The notes below the pieces were generated by a model that worked only from the letters and a program-made list of their open reading frames with translations, was not told the origin of the DNA and searched no databases. From DASQZT01 sp963728965 (GTDB lineage Bacteria; Acidobacteriota; Terriglobia; Bryobacterales; Bryobacteraceae): a DNA stretch of 64,000 nt. A program made the position numbers and the translations under genes. This document shows, one piece after another, positions 7,545 to 15,387 of this stretch (the stretch's first letter is position 1; each line of letters begins with the position of its first letter). Location of the stretch: assembly GCA_963728965.1 (NCBI GenBank), contig CAVSMH010000001.1:549324-613323 (forward strand), in the 5' to 3' direction.

Positions 7545-8262
7545 AGAACTGGAACAACTGCTGAAGAATCTCAAGCTGCGGCGCATGCTGGAGATCTATG
7601 ACGAACAGTTGCGGGCCGCCGACAAGGACGATATCAGTTACTCGGAGTTCGTCACGCGCCTGGTGCGCGCGCAGTTTCAAGCCAGGCAGGAGGGCGCGCT
7701 GGAGTGGCGAATCCGGCGCGCCAATCTGCCCGAGCGCTGGTCGCTGGAGACGTTCCCTTTTGCCCGCCAACCGGGCGTGAATCGCAAACAGATTCGTGGG
7801 TTTGCAGAGTTGGAGTTCATCACCAAGGCGGAGAATATCGTGCTGGTCGGGGAAACCGGAAGGGGCAAGACCGGATTGGCTTGTAGCCTGCTGCTGAAGG
7901 CGCTGGAGAATGGTTACCGCTGTCAGTTCGTCAAGGCTCAGGACTTATTCGACGAGATGTATGCCTCGCTGGCGGATCGATCTTCGCGGCAGCTGCTCAA
8001 GCGCCTGGCGCGACTGGACGTCCTTTTGATCGACGAATTCGGGTATTTAAATCTGAAACCAGAGCAGTCCAACATCTTTTTCAAGCTGATGGAAGAACGT
8101 TACCGCCAGCATTCCACAATCATTACAACGAATTTGGTGTACGACGAGTGGCCGAACTTCTTGGGCAATCGCCCGATGGTGGAAGCGTTACTGAGCCGTT
8201 TGCGGCACTACTGCCACACGGTGCACATTGACGGGCCGTCGCTGCGCCTGCCACAAAGTTGA
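7537..8262 (+). CDS. istB: IS21-family helper ATPase
   Basis: 241-residue AAA+ ATPase of the DnaC/IstB type. The Walker A is GETGRGKT (usually GPPGxGKT in this family, so Glu-Thr replaces Pro-Pro), the Walker B is VLLIDEFGYL, and TIITTNLVYDEWPNFLGN supplies sensor 1 and the typical IstB tail. It selects and remodels target DNA for IstA. The start overlaps istA by 8 nt, and the next gene begins 11 nt past its stop. Confidence 0.93.
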   Translation: MTEELEQLLKNLKLRRMLEIYDEQLRAADKDDISYSEFVTRLVRAQFQARQEGALEWRIRRANLPERWSLETFPFARQPGVNRKQIRGFAELEFITKAENIVLVGETGRGKTGLACSLLLKALENGYRCQFVKAQDLFDEMYASLADRSSRQLLKRLARLDVLLIDEFGYLNLKPEQSNIFFKLMEERYRQHSTIITTNLVYDEWPNFLGNRPMVEALLSRLRHYCHTVHIDGPSLRLPQS

Positions 8263-8273
8263 GGAGTACCATT

Positions 8274-8606
8274 GTGGATGACCGCTGCGACCAGGAAGAG
8301 TACATTCGGCAGGTTCTGGAGGCGTATCGCAAAACGCCAGGCACGATGGGTACAGTCCGTCGTCCGGACCGCATGCTGGCCGCGCAACTCTACCAGCGTG
8401 GCGTGGCCGTGAGCGTGATCGAAAATGCACTCGTGCTGGCGGCGGCGCGCCGCCTGATGCGGCCAGGGAATGCCCCACCGTTGGGCACGATTCGCTCGCT
8501 GGCATATTTCCTGCCGGTGATCGACGAAGTGCTCGATATGCGCGTCAGCCCAGAGTACTTCCAGCACATACGCCGCAAGCTCGAAAAGGTCGCCCGCGAT
8601 CGATAG
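8274..8606 (+). CDS. Small uncharacterised protein, last gene of the IS21-like operon
   Basis: 110 residues from a GTG start at 8274. This start is chosen because a GAGGAG ribosome site (8261-8266) sits 7 nt before it; an in-frame TTG at 8259 lies upstream of that site. The sequence is soluble and helical (EEYIRQVLEAYRKTPG, RMLAAQLYQRGVAVSVIENA, SPEYFQHIRRKLEKV) with no recognised catalytic motif. Its place directly behind istB suggests a role in the element's life cycle. No function is assigned. Confidence 0.6.
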   Translation: MDDRCDQEEYIRQVLEAYRKTPGTMGTVRRPDRMLAAQLYQRGVAVSVIENALVLAAARRLMRPGNAPPLGTIRSLAYFLPVIDEVLDMRVSPEYFQHIRRKLEKVARDR

Positions 8607-8611
8607 GCCAC

Positions 8612-8721
8612 CACGCGCTCTTGGCGCGGATGATGGAACAACAACCCCGGCACGCCTTCGGCGTGGATAATACCGCTTGCTCGTCTCACTCCCAAAAGAA
8701 CACGCCTTCGGCGTGGATGAT
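8612..8721. repeat. Three palindromic repeats near the right end of the element
   Basis: CACGCCTTCGGCGTG, a perfect 6-bp stem with a TTC loop, followed by GATAAT or GATGAT, occurs at 8651-8671 and 8701-8721. A diverged copy (CACGCGCTCTTGGCGCGGATGAT) lies at 8612-8634. The spacing is 39 and 50 bp. The repeats could serve as transcription terminators or protein sites; no T tract follows them. Confidence 0.7.
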
Positions 8722-8812
8722 AGCCCCTGATCTCGCTCCCGTTCCCAGTCCCGTTCTCAGAGTGGGTCACTTCAGGCCATCTTTACTGGTCTATTCTTGC
8801 CGAGCGCCCAAG

Positions 8813-8820
8813 CATATCAG
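8813..8820. repeat. Target-site duplication, right copy (CATATCAG)
   Basis: Exact match to 4125-4132. The PD40 reading frame resumes at 8821 immediately after it. Confidence 0.85.
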
Positions 8821-9024
8821 AGCCACGGTGATTCGTTCGTGACAGATCAGCCCCGGGTATGGTCGAACAAAATAGCGCAGTTCACGGCCACGAAGAGTCT
8901 TGCAGCAGGGCCCGACGGCAAACGGATCGTCGTCATTCTGCCGGCTGAGACGCCCCAAGAGCCGCAGGATCGCCTGATCTTCCTGCTGAACTTCTTCGAT
9001 GAATTGCGGCGTCGCGTGCCCTGA
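8821..9024 (+). pseudogene. C-terminal piece of the interrupted PD40 regulator
   Basis: Reading from AGC at 8821 gives SHGDSFVTDQPRVWS, an internal LAAGPDGKRIVVILPAE and the ending FFDELRRRVP, which is the usual C-terminus of acidobacterial PD40 proteins. The piece is separated from the rest by the 4.7-kb IS21-family element. It has no start codon or ribosome site of its own, so it is not expected to be expressed. Confidence 0.85.
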
Positions 9025-9482
9025 GCGCGCGCTGGCTACGCTCATCAGAAACCTCCGCCATCCCTCCCGATTCGCTCTTTGTTCCAAAACGTTGGCGGCT
9101 TATGCCAGATCCAGCCAGCTTCTCCGCCGCTAGCGGCGAAGTGTTGACGGATCAAGAATCTCCGAATTTCAGAACACGTAAAGCAGGTGGTTCAGTTGTC
9201 GTATGAATGGGGCCCAAGAGGCCAAATGCGAACCGACGACTCTATGGATGTTTTTCCAGATCACCTTCTGGCATACTGGGGCCCAGTTCGATATTAAGCA
9301 GCCATCGGCTTTCCAGGGCGGCCACGATCTGATTGACCCCACGCGATCGATATTGGCCAATTTGAGATGTTAGTCTACGAAGAGGTGCAGTATGAAGCGC
9401 AAACCTGCCACCTGCGCCACTCGCGATTCATGGGCTTGAGGGCGGGCCAGGAACCGGCCGAAGTGGTGGGGAAAGCCCGAAC
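9025..9482. other. Gap with no firm gene
   Basis: No recognisable gene is seen. A 39-codon frame at 9367-9486 (starting MLVYEEVQYEAQTCHLRH) ends in an ATGA overlap with the next gene, which could mean translational coupling. It matches nothing I know and may be a fragment. Confidence 0.3.
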
Positions 9483-9617
9483 ATGATGGGCGAACAAAAG
9501 GCGAATTATGTTACTCTCTTTCCCGTGAAGCAGTGCCGCGTGTCGTTCAGGGATTCGGACGCTATTGAGCACGCCGTCGAACTGGAGGCGCGGACATTGT
9601 ACGAAGCGGTGGGGCTA
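9483..9617 (+). pseudogene. 5' part of a small gene split by the IS630 element
   Basis: This gives 45 residues up to the CTA codon at 9615-9617, including CRVSFRDSDAIEHAVELEA and TLYEAVGL. At that point an IS630-family element begins. Joining 9617 to 11366 gives a continuous 112-residue protein (see 11366-11569). The intact protein type is not recognised. Its first ATG overlaps the stop of a short upstream frame. Confidence 0.7.
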
Positions 9618-9689
9618 GTGTCCTGTCACGTAAATGTCTTTATCCTTCACGGGCGGCATCAGAGAGGCATGTCGGAAGCTCGGCGGCGG

Positions 9690-10085
9690 CTATTTGGAGG
9701 CGTTGAAGCCTTCTGCTAATCCGACAAAGGCGGAGAATCCAAGCTGCTTAAGGGCAGTGGTTACGGTCTCGGTCGGAGCGAGACCCAGCACTCCGAGAAC
9801 AGGGCCGTTCGGAAATGAGAAGTGATCATCGCGGATTTCCCCATGGTGCTCTTGCAACGTGGGAAGAACGGCCAAGAGGTTGCCCAAGCGGTCCTCCTGG
9901 TCAGTTACGTCGTAACAGGTAACGGCTCCTGTCTCCCGGTGATCGACGGTCCGATGGGCGGCCCAGATGCGCACACAGGCAGCCTTGTTGAGGATGCTGG
10001 CAACAGCCCACACAGGAGCTGTTTGTGCGGCAGCTTCGATACGGTCTCCGTAGTTTGGGTCCACGACTACAGTTGCATTGGTCAT
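9690..10085 (-). CDS. Uncharacterised passenger protein of the IS630 element
   Basis: 131 residues from the ATG at 10085, which overlaps the transposase stop in an ATGA arrangement. The two are therefore translationally coupled and the gene belongs to the element. It begins MTNATVVVDPNYGDRIEAAA; later parts include VWAVASILNKAACVRIWA and GPVLGVLGLAPTETVTTALK. There is no signal peptide, membrane helix or known motif. IS630 elements normally carry only a transposase. An immunity, regulatory or cofactor role is possible, but the sequence does not show which. Confidence 0.6.
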   Translation of the reverse strand: MTNATVVVDPNYGDRIEAAAQTAPVWAVASILNKAACVRIWAAHRTVDHRETGAVTCYDVTDQEDRLGNLLAVLPTLQEHHGEIRDDHFSFPNGPVLGVLGLAPTETVTTALKQLGFSAFVGLAEGFNASK

Positions 10086-11305
10086 TTCACCGGCGCCTCC
10101 TGTGCTTCTCTCACGCGCTCGATCTTCCGCAGGATGGTCTTGGGTTTTGCCACCCAATGAAACGGACGTGGATGCTTGTTGTTGTCACGGATGTACTCCC
10201 GAATCGCTTTAACCAGTTCGGGGACACTCCGGAACGTGCCCCGCCGGATTCGCCGCCGCGTGATTTCCGCGAACCACCTTTCGATCTGGTTCAGCCAAGA
10301 AGCGCCTGTTGGGGTGAAGTGCACGTGATAGCGGGGCTTCTCGGTGAACCAGTTGCGGACAGCGGGATGCTTGTGGGTGCCGTAGTTGTCTAGCAGGTTG
10401 CTGAAAAAGGGTATTTCGATGCCCGAAAGCACCCAATGTCTCGCTCCGTCAAACGTAGAATCAACAGTTTGCGGCTGTTGGTAAGTGCCATTCTAAGTAG
10501 TCCGGGGACTTTTTCAGCAGCCTGCTAGAATAATGTGCACGTCCAGGTGGCGCGGAACCGATGCTTCGATTCTGTCCAGAAAAAGCAAAAACTCTTGATG
10601 CCGATGTCGCGGTTGGCATTGGCCGATGACCGTACCCTCCAGGACGTTCAAGGCGGCAAACAGCGTAGTCGTTCCGTGCCGCTGATAATCGTGCGTCTGA
10701 CGCTCCGGCAGTTCAGGGCGAAGCGGCAGAATGGGCTGCGTCCGATCCAACGCTTGAATCTGACTCTTTTCGTCTACGCTCAGCACTATCGCCTTGTCCG
10801 GCGGATTCATGTACAACCCGGTAACGTCTCGGAGTTTGGCCACGAAATCAGGATCGGTGCTGAACTTGAACGACTCGACCCGATGTGGTTGCAGCTTGTG
10901 TTTTCTCCAAACGCGTTGTACTGTCGAACGGCTTACCCTTTGGGCTTTAGCCATCGTCCGAACACTCCAATGAGTTGCGTTCGTCGGCTTCGTTTTCATG
11001 GTGGCATCCACGATGGCCGCTTCCTTATCCGCCGATATAACTTTGGGCCTGCCGGTTCGCGGTTGATCCTGGAGGACGCCGCCCAACCCTGTTTCCTCGT
11101 ACCGCCGGCGCCACAACAAAACCGTAGGAAGTGTCGTCGAGAGTTGGCGTGCAAGAACCTTATTGGGCACGCCATCCGCGGCTCCCAACAGAATTCTAAG
11201 GCGCAACACAATACTCTGTGGGGTGGCGCGATGGCGGGTGATCGCGATCAACTCGTTCCGCTGAACGTCAGAAAGTGACAACGCCTTTGCTGGCGGCCGG
11301 GGCAT
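10082..11305 (-). pseudogene. IS630-family transposase, interrupted by a MITE
   Basis: The N-terminal piece (11305 down to 10528) has the helix-turn-helix region and the first catalytic Asp in LSVDEKSQIQALDRTQP. It breaks off at HLDVHIILAGC and a stop. The C-terminal piece resumes with DNYGTHKHPAVRNWF (second Asp) and PTGASWLNQIERWFAEI (catalytic Glu). Removing 10390-10524 (135 bp, 45 codons) gives HIILDNYGTHKH and a 362-residue DDE transposase with all three acidic residues, so the MITE is the only obvious lesion. The copy can now move only if complemented. Confidence 0.88.
10394..10524. mobile_element. 131-bp MITE nested in the IS630 transposase gene
   Basis: The ends are inverted repeats, CAGGTTGCTGAAAAAG on the left and CAGGCTGCTGAAAAAG read from the right, with one mismatch. 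CTAG flanks it on both sides (10390-10393 and 10525-10528) as a 4-bp target duplication. It has no coding capacity. The termini and CTAG target suggest mobilisation by an IS5-type transposase encoded elsewhere; that assignment is tentative. Confidence 0.85.
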
Positions 11306-11365
11306 CGTATTCCATTATGCCCCTGCCGACCCAAAAGGTAAAGACATTTAAGGGACACGACACTA

Positions 11366-11569
11366 GCAATCGAGCGTTTTCGCCGCTGCGAGCACGTGAA
11401 ATACGAACCGAAGGGGTTGCACGAGTTCATCGTGGAATCGCGAGAACCCGGCACTCAGCACCGACTAACCAGGAACACTTTTGATGCGTGGCTGCGCCGG
11501 CCGGGCGGGTCGCCCGCAGACGTAGCTCTGAAGACGAGATTGAAGGGGCTTCTGGGCGACCTGGCGTAA
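11366..11569 (+). pseudogene. 3' part of the small gene split by the IS630 element
   Basis: Continues in frame from 9617: AIERFRRCEHVKYEPKGLHE, then a segment containing RNTFDAWLRRPGGSPADVAL and a C-terminal end at GLLGDLA, stop at 11567-11569. Both halves are free of stops and frameshifts, so the insertion is probably recent. Confidence 0.7.
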
Positions 11570-11612
11570 GCGGTGTTAGCGACCCAGACCTCGGGCCCCA
11601 TCGGCGGTACTC

Positions 11613-12168
<556 letters not shown>

Positions 12169-12179
12169 CATTGGGCCTG

Positions 12180-12326
12180 TTAAGCCCGAGCCGGCGCCTC
12201 CTTCAAGTACCAGGCGCGGACCAGTGGCGTATTCCAGCGGACCAAGGTCGAGAGCCGCTCCTTCTGATCCGGGTTCAGATTCCACGGATTCTTCAGCAGC
12301 AGCCAGCGAGTTCCTTTGACGGTCAC
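12180..12326 (-). pseudogene. ISL3-family transposase remnant
   Basis: About 45 residues of C-terminal-half ISL3 transposase remain: GTRWLLLKNPWNLNPDQKER, then LSTLVRWNTPLVRAWYLKEA. Everything else is missing. The fragment is joined directly to the truncated 3' end of the DUF2255 pseudogene, indicating a deletion with one end inside the IS. Confidence 0.65.
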
Positions 12327-12364
12327 TCTCTCTTTGGAGGTGACTTGCCGCCACAGTTGGCGGC

Positions 12365-12612
12365 GACCGGCTCGAAGGTCACCTCCTTCGTCATGCCGGC
12401 GGCAATGATCCGGCCAGCCTTCTGCCTCAGGGCGGCGTGATACCGCGAGACTCGGTTCCATTGTAGGCCCGCACGTAGAGCGCGTCGCCGACGTTGACGG
12501 ACCAAATCCACGTCGGTGTGCCATAGGTTTTGCCGTCGTCGCGGAACGGCGCAATATGCAAATCGTCCGCCTTGGCGATCTTTTGCAGTTCTTCTTTTGA
12601 CCATGCGGCCAT
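12365..12612 (-). pseudogene. DUF2255 family protein, frameshifted and truncated
   Basis: From ATG 12612, with a GGAAAGGAG ribosome site, the frame reads MAAWSKEELQKIAKADDLHI, then YGTPTWIWSVNVGDALYVRA and YNGTESR, the core of DUF2255. Around 12440 the conserved sequence switches frame and continues as YHAALRQKAGRIIAAGMTKE and VTFEPV. It then ends abruptly at the ISL3 remnant, so about the last third is lost. Confidence 0.75.
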
Positions 12613-12631
12613 TTGTCCGTACTCCTTTCCC

Positions 12632-13648
12632 TTACGGGCGCAGCAGCGTCTTGATAGCCCGCCGCTCATCCATGGCGCGGTAGCCTTCCGCCACGTTGTC
12701 GAGCGGCAGTGTCAAATCGAAGACCTTGCCGGGGTCGATCTTTCGGTTCCACACCAGATCGATCAACTCGGGCAGGAAGCGCCGCACCGGAGCAGGGCCG
12801 CCATGAAGGTGGACATGAGCGTTAAACAGTTTTTCGCCGTTGAGCTCGACTCCGTGCGGAACGCCGACGTAGCCAATATACCCTCCGGGCCGCGTCGAGC
12901 CGATGGCCTGCATCATCGACTCCTGTGTGCCCACGCATTCCAGCATGAAGTCAGCACCGATGCCTCGGGTCAATTCCTTAATGCGAGCCACCGCCTCGTC
13001 ACCGCGCTCACTCACGATGTCGGTCGCGCCGAATTCGCGGGCGAGTTTCTGGCGCAACACGTGACGACTCATGGCAATGATCCGCCCCGCGCCCATCTGT
13101 CTGGCAGAGAGCACGCCCAGCAGGCCGACCGCGCCGTCGCCGACAACCGCGACGGTCGCGCCCGGTTTTACGTTCGCGGCAACGGCGGCGAACCAGCCGG
13201 TACCCAGAACGTCGGAGGCCGCCAGCAGGCTCGGGATCAGTTCGTCAGGAGGGACCTCCGGCGTCGCCACAAGCGTGCCGTCCGCGAGCGGAACGCGCAC
13301 CAGCGGCGCCTGTGCGGTACCGACAAACTCCTTGTGTTGGCAGGACGACTGATAGCCGGCCTGGCAGTGGGGACAAGTATTGTCGGAGGCGAAAAACGAA
13401 CCGATGACGAATTGCCCGGGCTTGATCGTCGTCACCGCGCTTCCGACCTCCTGGACAATGCCGCAGTATTCACGGCCCATCGGGGTCGGCTGAGTTACGG
13501 CGTTGATGCCTCGGTAGGGCCACAGGTCAGACCCGCATACGCAAGTCGCCGATGTCCTGACGATCGCGTCGGTGGGCTCAATGATCTTTGGTGTGCTGCG
13601 TTCCTCGAAACGCACATCGCGGGGTCCGTAGAGAACTGCGCCTTTCAT
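12632..13648 (-). CDS. Zinc-dependent alcohol dehydrogenase family oxidoreductase
   Basis: 338 residues, medium-chain dehydrogenase fold. Catalytic zinc residues are in CVCGSDLWPYRG and PMGREYCGIV. A structural-zinc lobe is present as CPHCQAGYQSSC. The NAD(P)-binding Rossmann motif is VAVVGDGAVGLLGVL. The ATG at 13648 is chosen because of the GGAGATACCC ribosome site and the family-typical start MKGAVLYGPRDVRFEE; the open frame extends to 13690. It oxidises or reduces an alcohol/aldehyde pair of unknown identity. The frame is intact although the neighbours on both sides are pseudogenes. Confidence 0.92.
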   Translation of the reverse strand: MKGAVLYGPRDVRFEERSTPKIIEPTDAIVRTSATCVCGSDLWPYRGINAVTQPTPMGREYCGIVQEVGSAVTTIKPGQFVIGSFFASDNTCPHCQAGYQSSCQHKEFVGTAQAPLVRVPLADGTLVATPEVPPDELIPSLLAASDVLGTGWFAAVAANVKPGATVAVVGDGAVGLLGVLSARQMGAGRIIAMSRHVLRQKLAREFGATDIVSERGDEAVARIKELTRGIGADFMLECVGTQESMMQAIGSTRPGGYIGYVGVPHGVELNGEKLFNAHVHLHGGPAPVRRFLPELIDLVWNRKIDPGKVFDLTLPLDNVAEGYRAMDERRAIKTLLRP

Positions 13649-13686
13649 GGGTATCTCCTGCCTTCCTGAGCGCTGCGCTTGCAGCT

Positions 13687-14191
13687 TCACATCTCGTAAC
13701 CCGGTTTCTTATAAACCTTATCCCAGTTGTCCTGAATGTCCGGTTTGTAGACCCTCTGTCGCCAGTCTTGCGATTGGATTTCTTCGAACCCGACCGAAAC
13801 GGTGTCGCTGGCGGCGAAAAAGGGGGCCAAAATGGCGGCGAAGTGGTCCCCCGCCAGGCGAGCAGTTCGGAGTGAGCCTTTCCCTCTTCTCAGGAGTGGT
13901 TGTCCGGAACAGCCCGGAGCCGTCAAGGGCGCGCCGTTGTTGGGCGCGGCGAAGCGAACCCTTGACGGCGCGAGGACCGTTCTGAAATGATCGCTGAAGA
14001 GGGAAAGGCCGGGCGAACGGTTGGCGAAAAGTGGTCCGCCATTTTGGTCCCTTCGCTTACCGCCTCTAACACGAAACGGATTCTTCTCCGTAGTTCAGGA
14101 CCTCTATGACGTCTTCAGCGATCTTGACGGCGAGACGCGCTTTCTGTTGCTCTGATTTTCCAGGCCACAGCTTGACGATGACGTGGGGCAT
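13687..14191 (-). pseudogene. 4-oxalocrotonate tautomerase family gene split by a MITE
   Basis: The 5' part (14191-14072) encodes MPHVIVKLWPGKSEQQKARL and further to NYGEESVS; the initiator Met is followed by His rather than the catalytic Pro1, which is at position 2 here (MP-). After a 269-bp element the frame resumes at 13794 as VGFEEIQSQDWRQR and ends KPDIQDNWDKVYKKPGYEM. Joined, it makes a 75-residue protein of normal length for the family. The 8-bp CCGTTTCG is duplicated at the joint. It is probably co-transcribed with the decarboxylase fragment just upstream. Confidence 0.85.
13803..14071. mobile_element. 269-bp palindromic element with TGT...ACA ends
   Basis: It is flanked by an 8-bp duplication (13795-13802 and 14072-14079). 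The termini begin TGT and share ACCAAAATGGCGG or GCCAAAATGGCGG inverted repeats (about 13822-13838 and 14034-14052). Nested inside are further arms: GCCTTTCCCTCTTC (13876-13889) with its complement near 13995-14009, and GCCGTCAAGGG with CCCTTGACGGC (13919-13969). It has no coding capacity. The TGT/ACA tips and 8-bp duplication suggest a non-autonomous derivative of an IS21-like element. Confidence 0.8.
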
Positions 14192-14210
14192 TCCTTAATC
14201 TCCTTGTTTG

Positions 14211-14366
14211 CTACTCTGGCCGCTTTTCAAACACACCTTTGACGACGGGCATAGCGGAAAAAACATTCGGCCAACCCGCATAGAAAGCGAGCTGTGTCAG
14301 CACCTCGGATGCCTGACGTTTGGTCAGACCGTTATCCATCGCGCGATTAAAATGGGCTGCTATCCA
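14211..14366 (-). pseudogene. Carboxymuconolactone decarboxylase family, C-terminal fragment
   Basis: The last 50 or so residues (FNRAMDNGLTKRQASEVLTQ, LAFYAGWPNVFSAMPVVKGV) match the end of CMD/AhpD-like proteins. Upstream, the same frame (from 14516) does not carry the expected family sequence, so the N-terminal half is missing or heavily decayed. It ends 20 nt before the tautomerase start on the same strand, suggesting an old two-gene operon. Confidence 0.65.
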
Positions 14367-14516
14367 AAAAGTGTAATTAGCGTTCGACAGGCAGCGGCAG
14401 TCGGACGCGCAGCAGTGATAGATGGCCGCAATGAAATTTTCTTCCTGGCCAGGAAGCGTTGCATTCCGGTGGTGACGAACTCCCTGTAGGGCCGTTAACG
14501 CTTGCACGGTTGCCAA

Positions 14517-15001
14517 CTATACGTATGGGGCCGGCGGGGAGATCTCAGGTTCGAACCTGTAACCGCGGATGGAGAGCGGATAGCGCGTGTCGCCGTCCCA
14601 TCTGATATCGGCGAGCCCACGCGATCGAAGCTGGAGGGTAAACGTAGCACCACAAAGCGATTCCAATGCCCCCGGAGAGATCGGGCTCCAACCATTGGCG
14701 GCCGGATACGCACGGCGATAAGTCCGCGAAGCCCCGGCCGCCCGCAACGCCCGTACTACCACCCCAACCTGCGGCACACGTGTCTCTACTCTCTTCCCCT
14801 CCACTCCACAACTGAAACCGTCACAACTGCTCGCCAAGTAGTGCACTTGTGTGCAGGTTCTGCCGGTACGCGCGTCCCTGCCTCACGCAGTCTCACGTAT
14901 TTGCACGCGGCCACGCACGTGCATTGTTAAACCCCAAAAAGATTGCCTACGGGCGGCCATCTACTTCGCTCCGTTCATTGACGAGCCTGACAGGAGATAG
15001 T
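14517..15001. other. Region without a recognised gene
   Basis: A minus-strand frame (14517-14846) ends DTRYPLSIRGYRFEPEISPP, which looks protein-like, but I recognise no family. The rest appears to be non-coding or decayed sequence. Between 14880 and 14925 there is a run of short GCACG/CGTGC palindromes. Confidence 0.3.
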
Positions 15002-15127
15002 ATGTCGTTTCCGGCTTGGATGGTTCTCGGTCCGATTGCAGGGTTCATCGGCACCAAGATCGTAAATAGAAGAGGTGAGGGCATCCTGCTCGACATCCGG
15101 TTGGGTGTCCAGGACCACTCCCGATGA
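15002..15127 (+). pseudogene. GlsB/YeaQ/YmgE-type membrane protein, truncated
   Basis: The frame reads MSFPAWMVLGPIAGFIGTKI then VNRRGEGILLDIRLG, the first part of the transglycosylase-associated family, which normally has about 83 residues and three membrane helices. Here the protein ends after 41 residues with an unrelated VQDHSR tail, so the later helices are lost. A strong AGGAG ribosome site precedes the ATG. Confidence 0.6.
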
Positions 15128-15387
15128 GATGCGGGATCCGGCAGAGCCAGCCGGCTCGCGTGCCGTCCGGTGCGCGCGATGCTGTAGTACTGCCAGGCGT
15201 TGGCCGACTCGCAATCCAGAAAGTTGGGAATTCCGACCAGAGAGCGATAGAACGCCACGGCCCGATTGATCGAGGAGGCTTCATGTCCCATTCCCACCGA
15301 CCAGGAACCTCCGGCGGTGCGATGAAGGCGAAAGCTGGCATATAGGGAAGTTGGCAAGAAAACGTTTCTGAGATAAGGAGATTAACC
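15128..15387. other. Short region with no recognised gene
   Basis: Both strands have open frames here but none matches a family I know. It probably holds debris from the truncation of the GlsB-like gene and the leader of the small peptide gene at 15388. Confidence 0.3.

Larger units (their letters stand above)
4133..8812 (+). mobile_element. 4,680-bp IS21-family element with ParB-like and cargo genes
   Basis: The boundaries are set by the CATATCAG duplication and by restoration of the host frame. The tips are imperfect inverted repeats: CTTCGGCGCGCGGGAA on the left against CTTGGGCGCTCGGCAA read from the right end, 13 of 16 positions matching. A further GTGACCCAC at 4151-4159 recurs inverted at 8762-8770, and AGACCAGT motifs occur near both ends, as expected for the multiple terminal repeats of IS21 elements. 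Contents in order: a minus-strand HEAT-like gene, a Cys-rich small protein, a ParB-like protein, istA, istB and a small gene. The element is about twice the length of a plain IS21. Confidence 0.85.
9618..11363 (-). mobile_element. IS630-family element (1,746 bp) with a passenger gene
   Basis: It is flanked by TA dinucleotides (9616-9617 and 11364-11365). The ends are inverted repeats: GTGTCCTGTCACGTAAATG on the left against GTGTCGTGTCCCTTAAATG read inward from the right, both continuing TCTTTA. The TA target and this end structure are typical of IS630/Tc1-like elements. It holds a transposase gene, now split by a MITE, and a second gene overlapping the transposase stop codon. Excision with one TA restores the interrupted host frame. 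Confidence 0.88.

Noticed and set aside
8612..8721. CRISPR array
   Set aside because: Only three short palindromic units with unequal spacing (39 and 50 bp), one badly diverged, and no cas genes in the window.
10535..11278. Long plus-strand open frame opposite the IS630 transposase
   Set aside because: It is the antisense shadow of a clear DDE transposase; the translation has no family features.
14531..14575. GGTTCGAACC-like T-loop as a possible tRNA
   Set aside because: No acceptor, D or anticodon arms can be drawn around it.
15128..15357. Minus-strand frame resembling a glyoxalase-fold protein (RAVAFYRSLVGIPNF)
   Set aside because: The resemblance is limited to one short segment, and the metal ligands and later strands are not seen.
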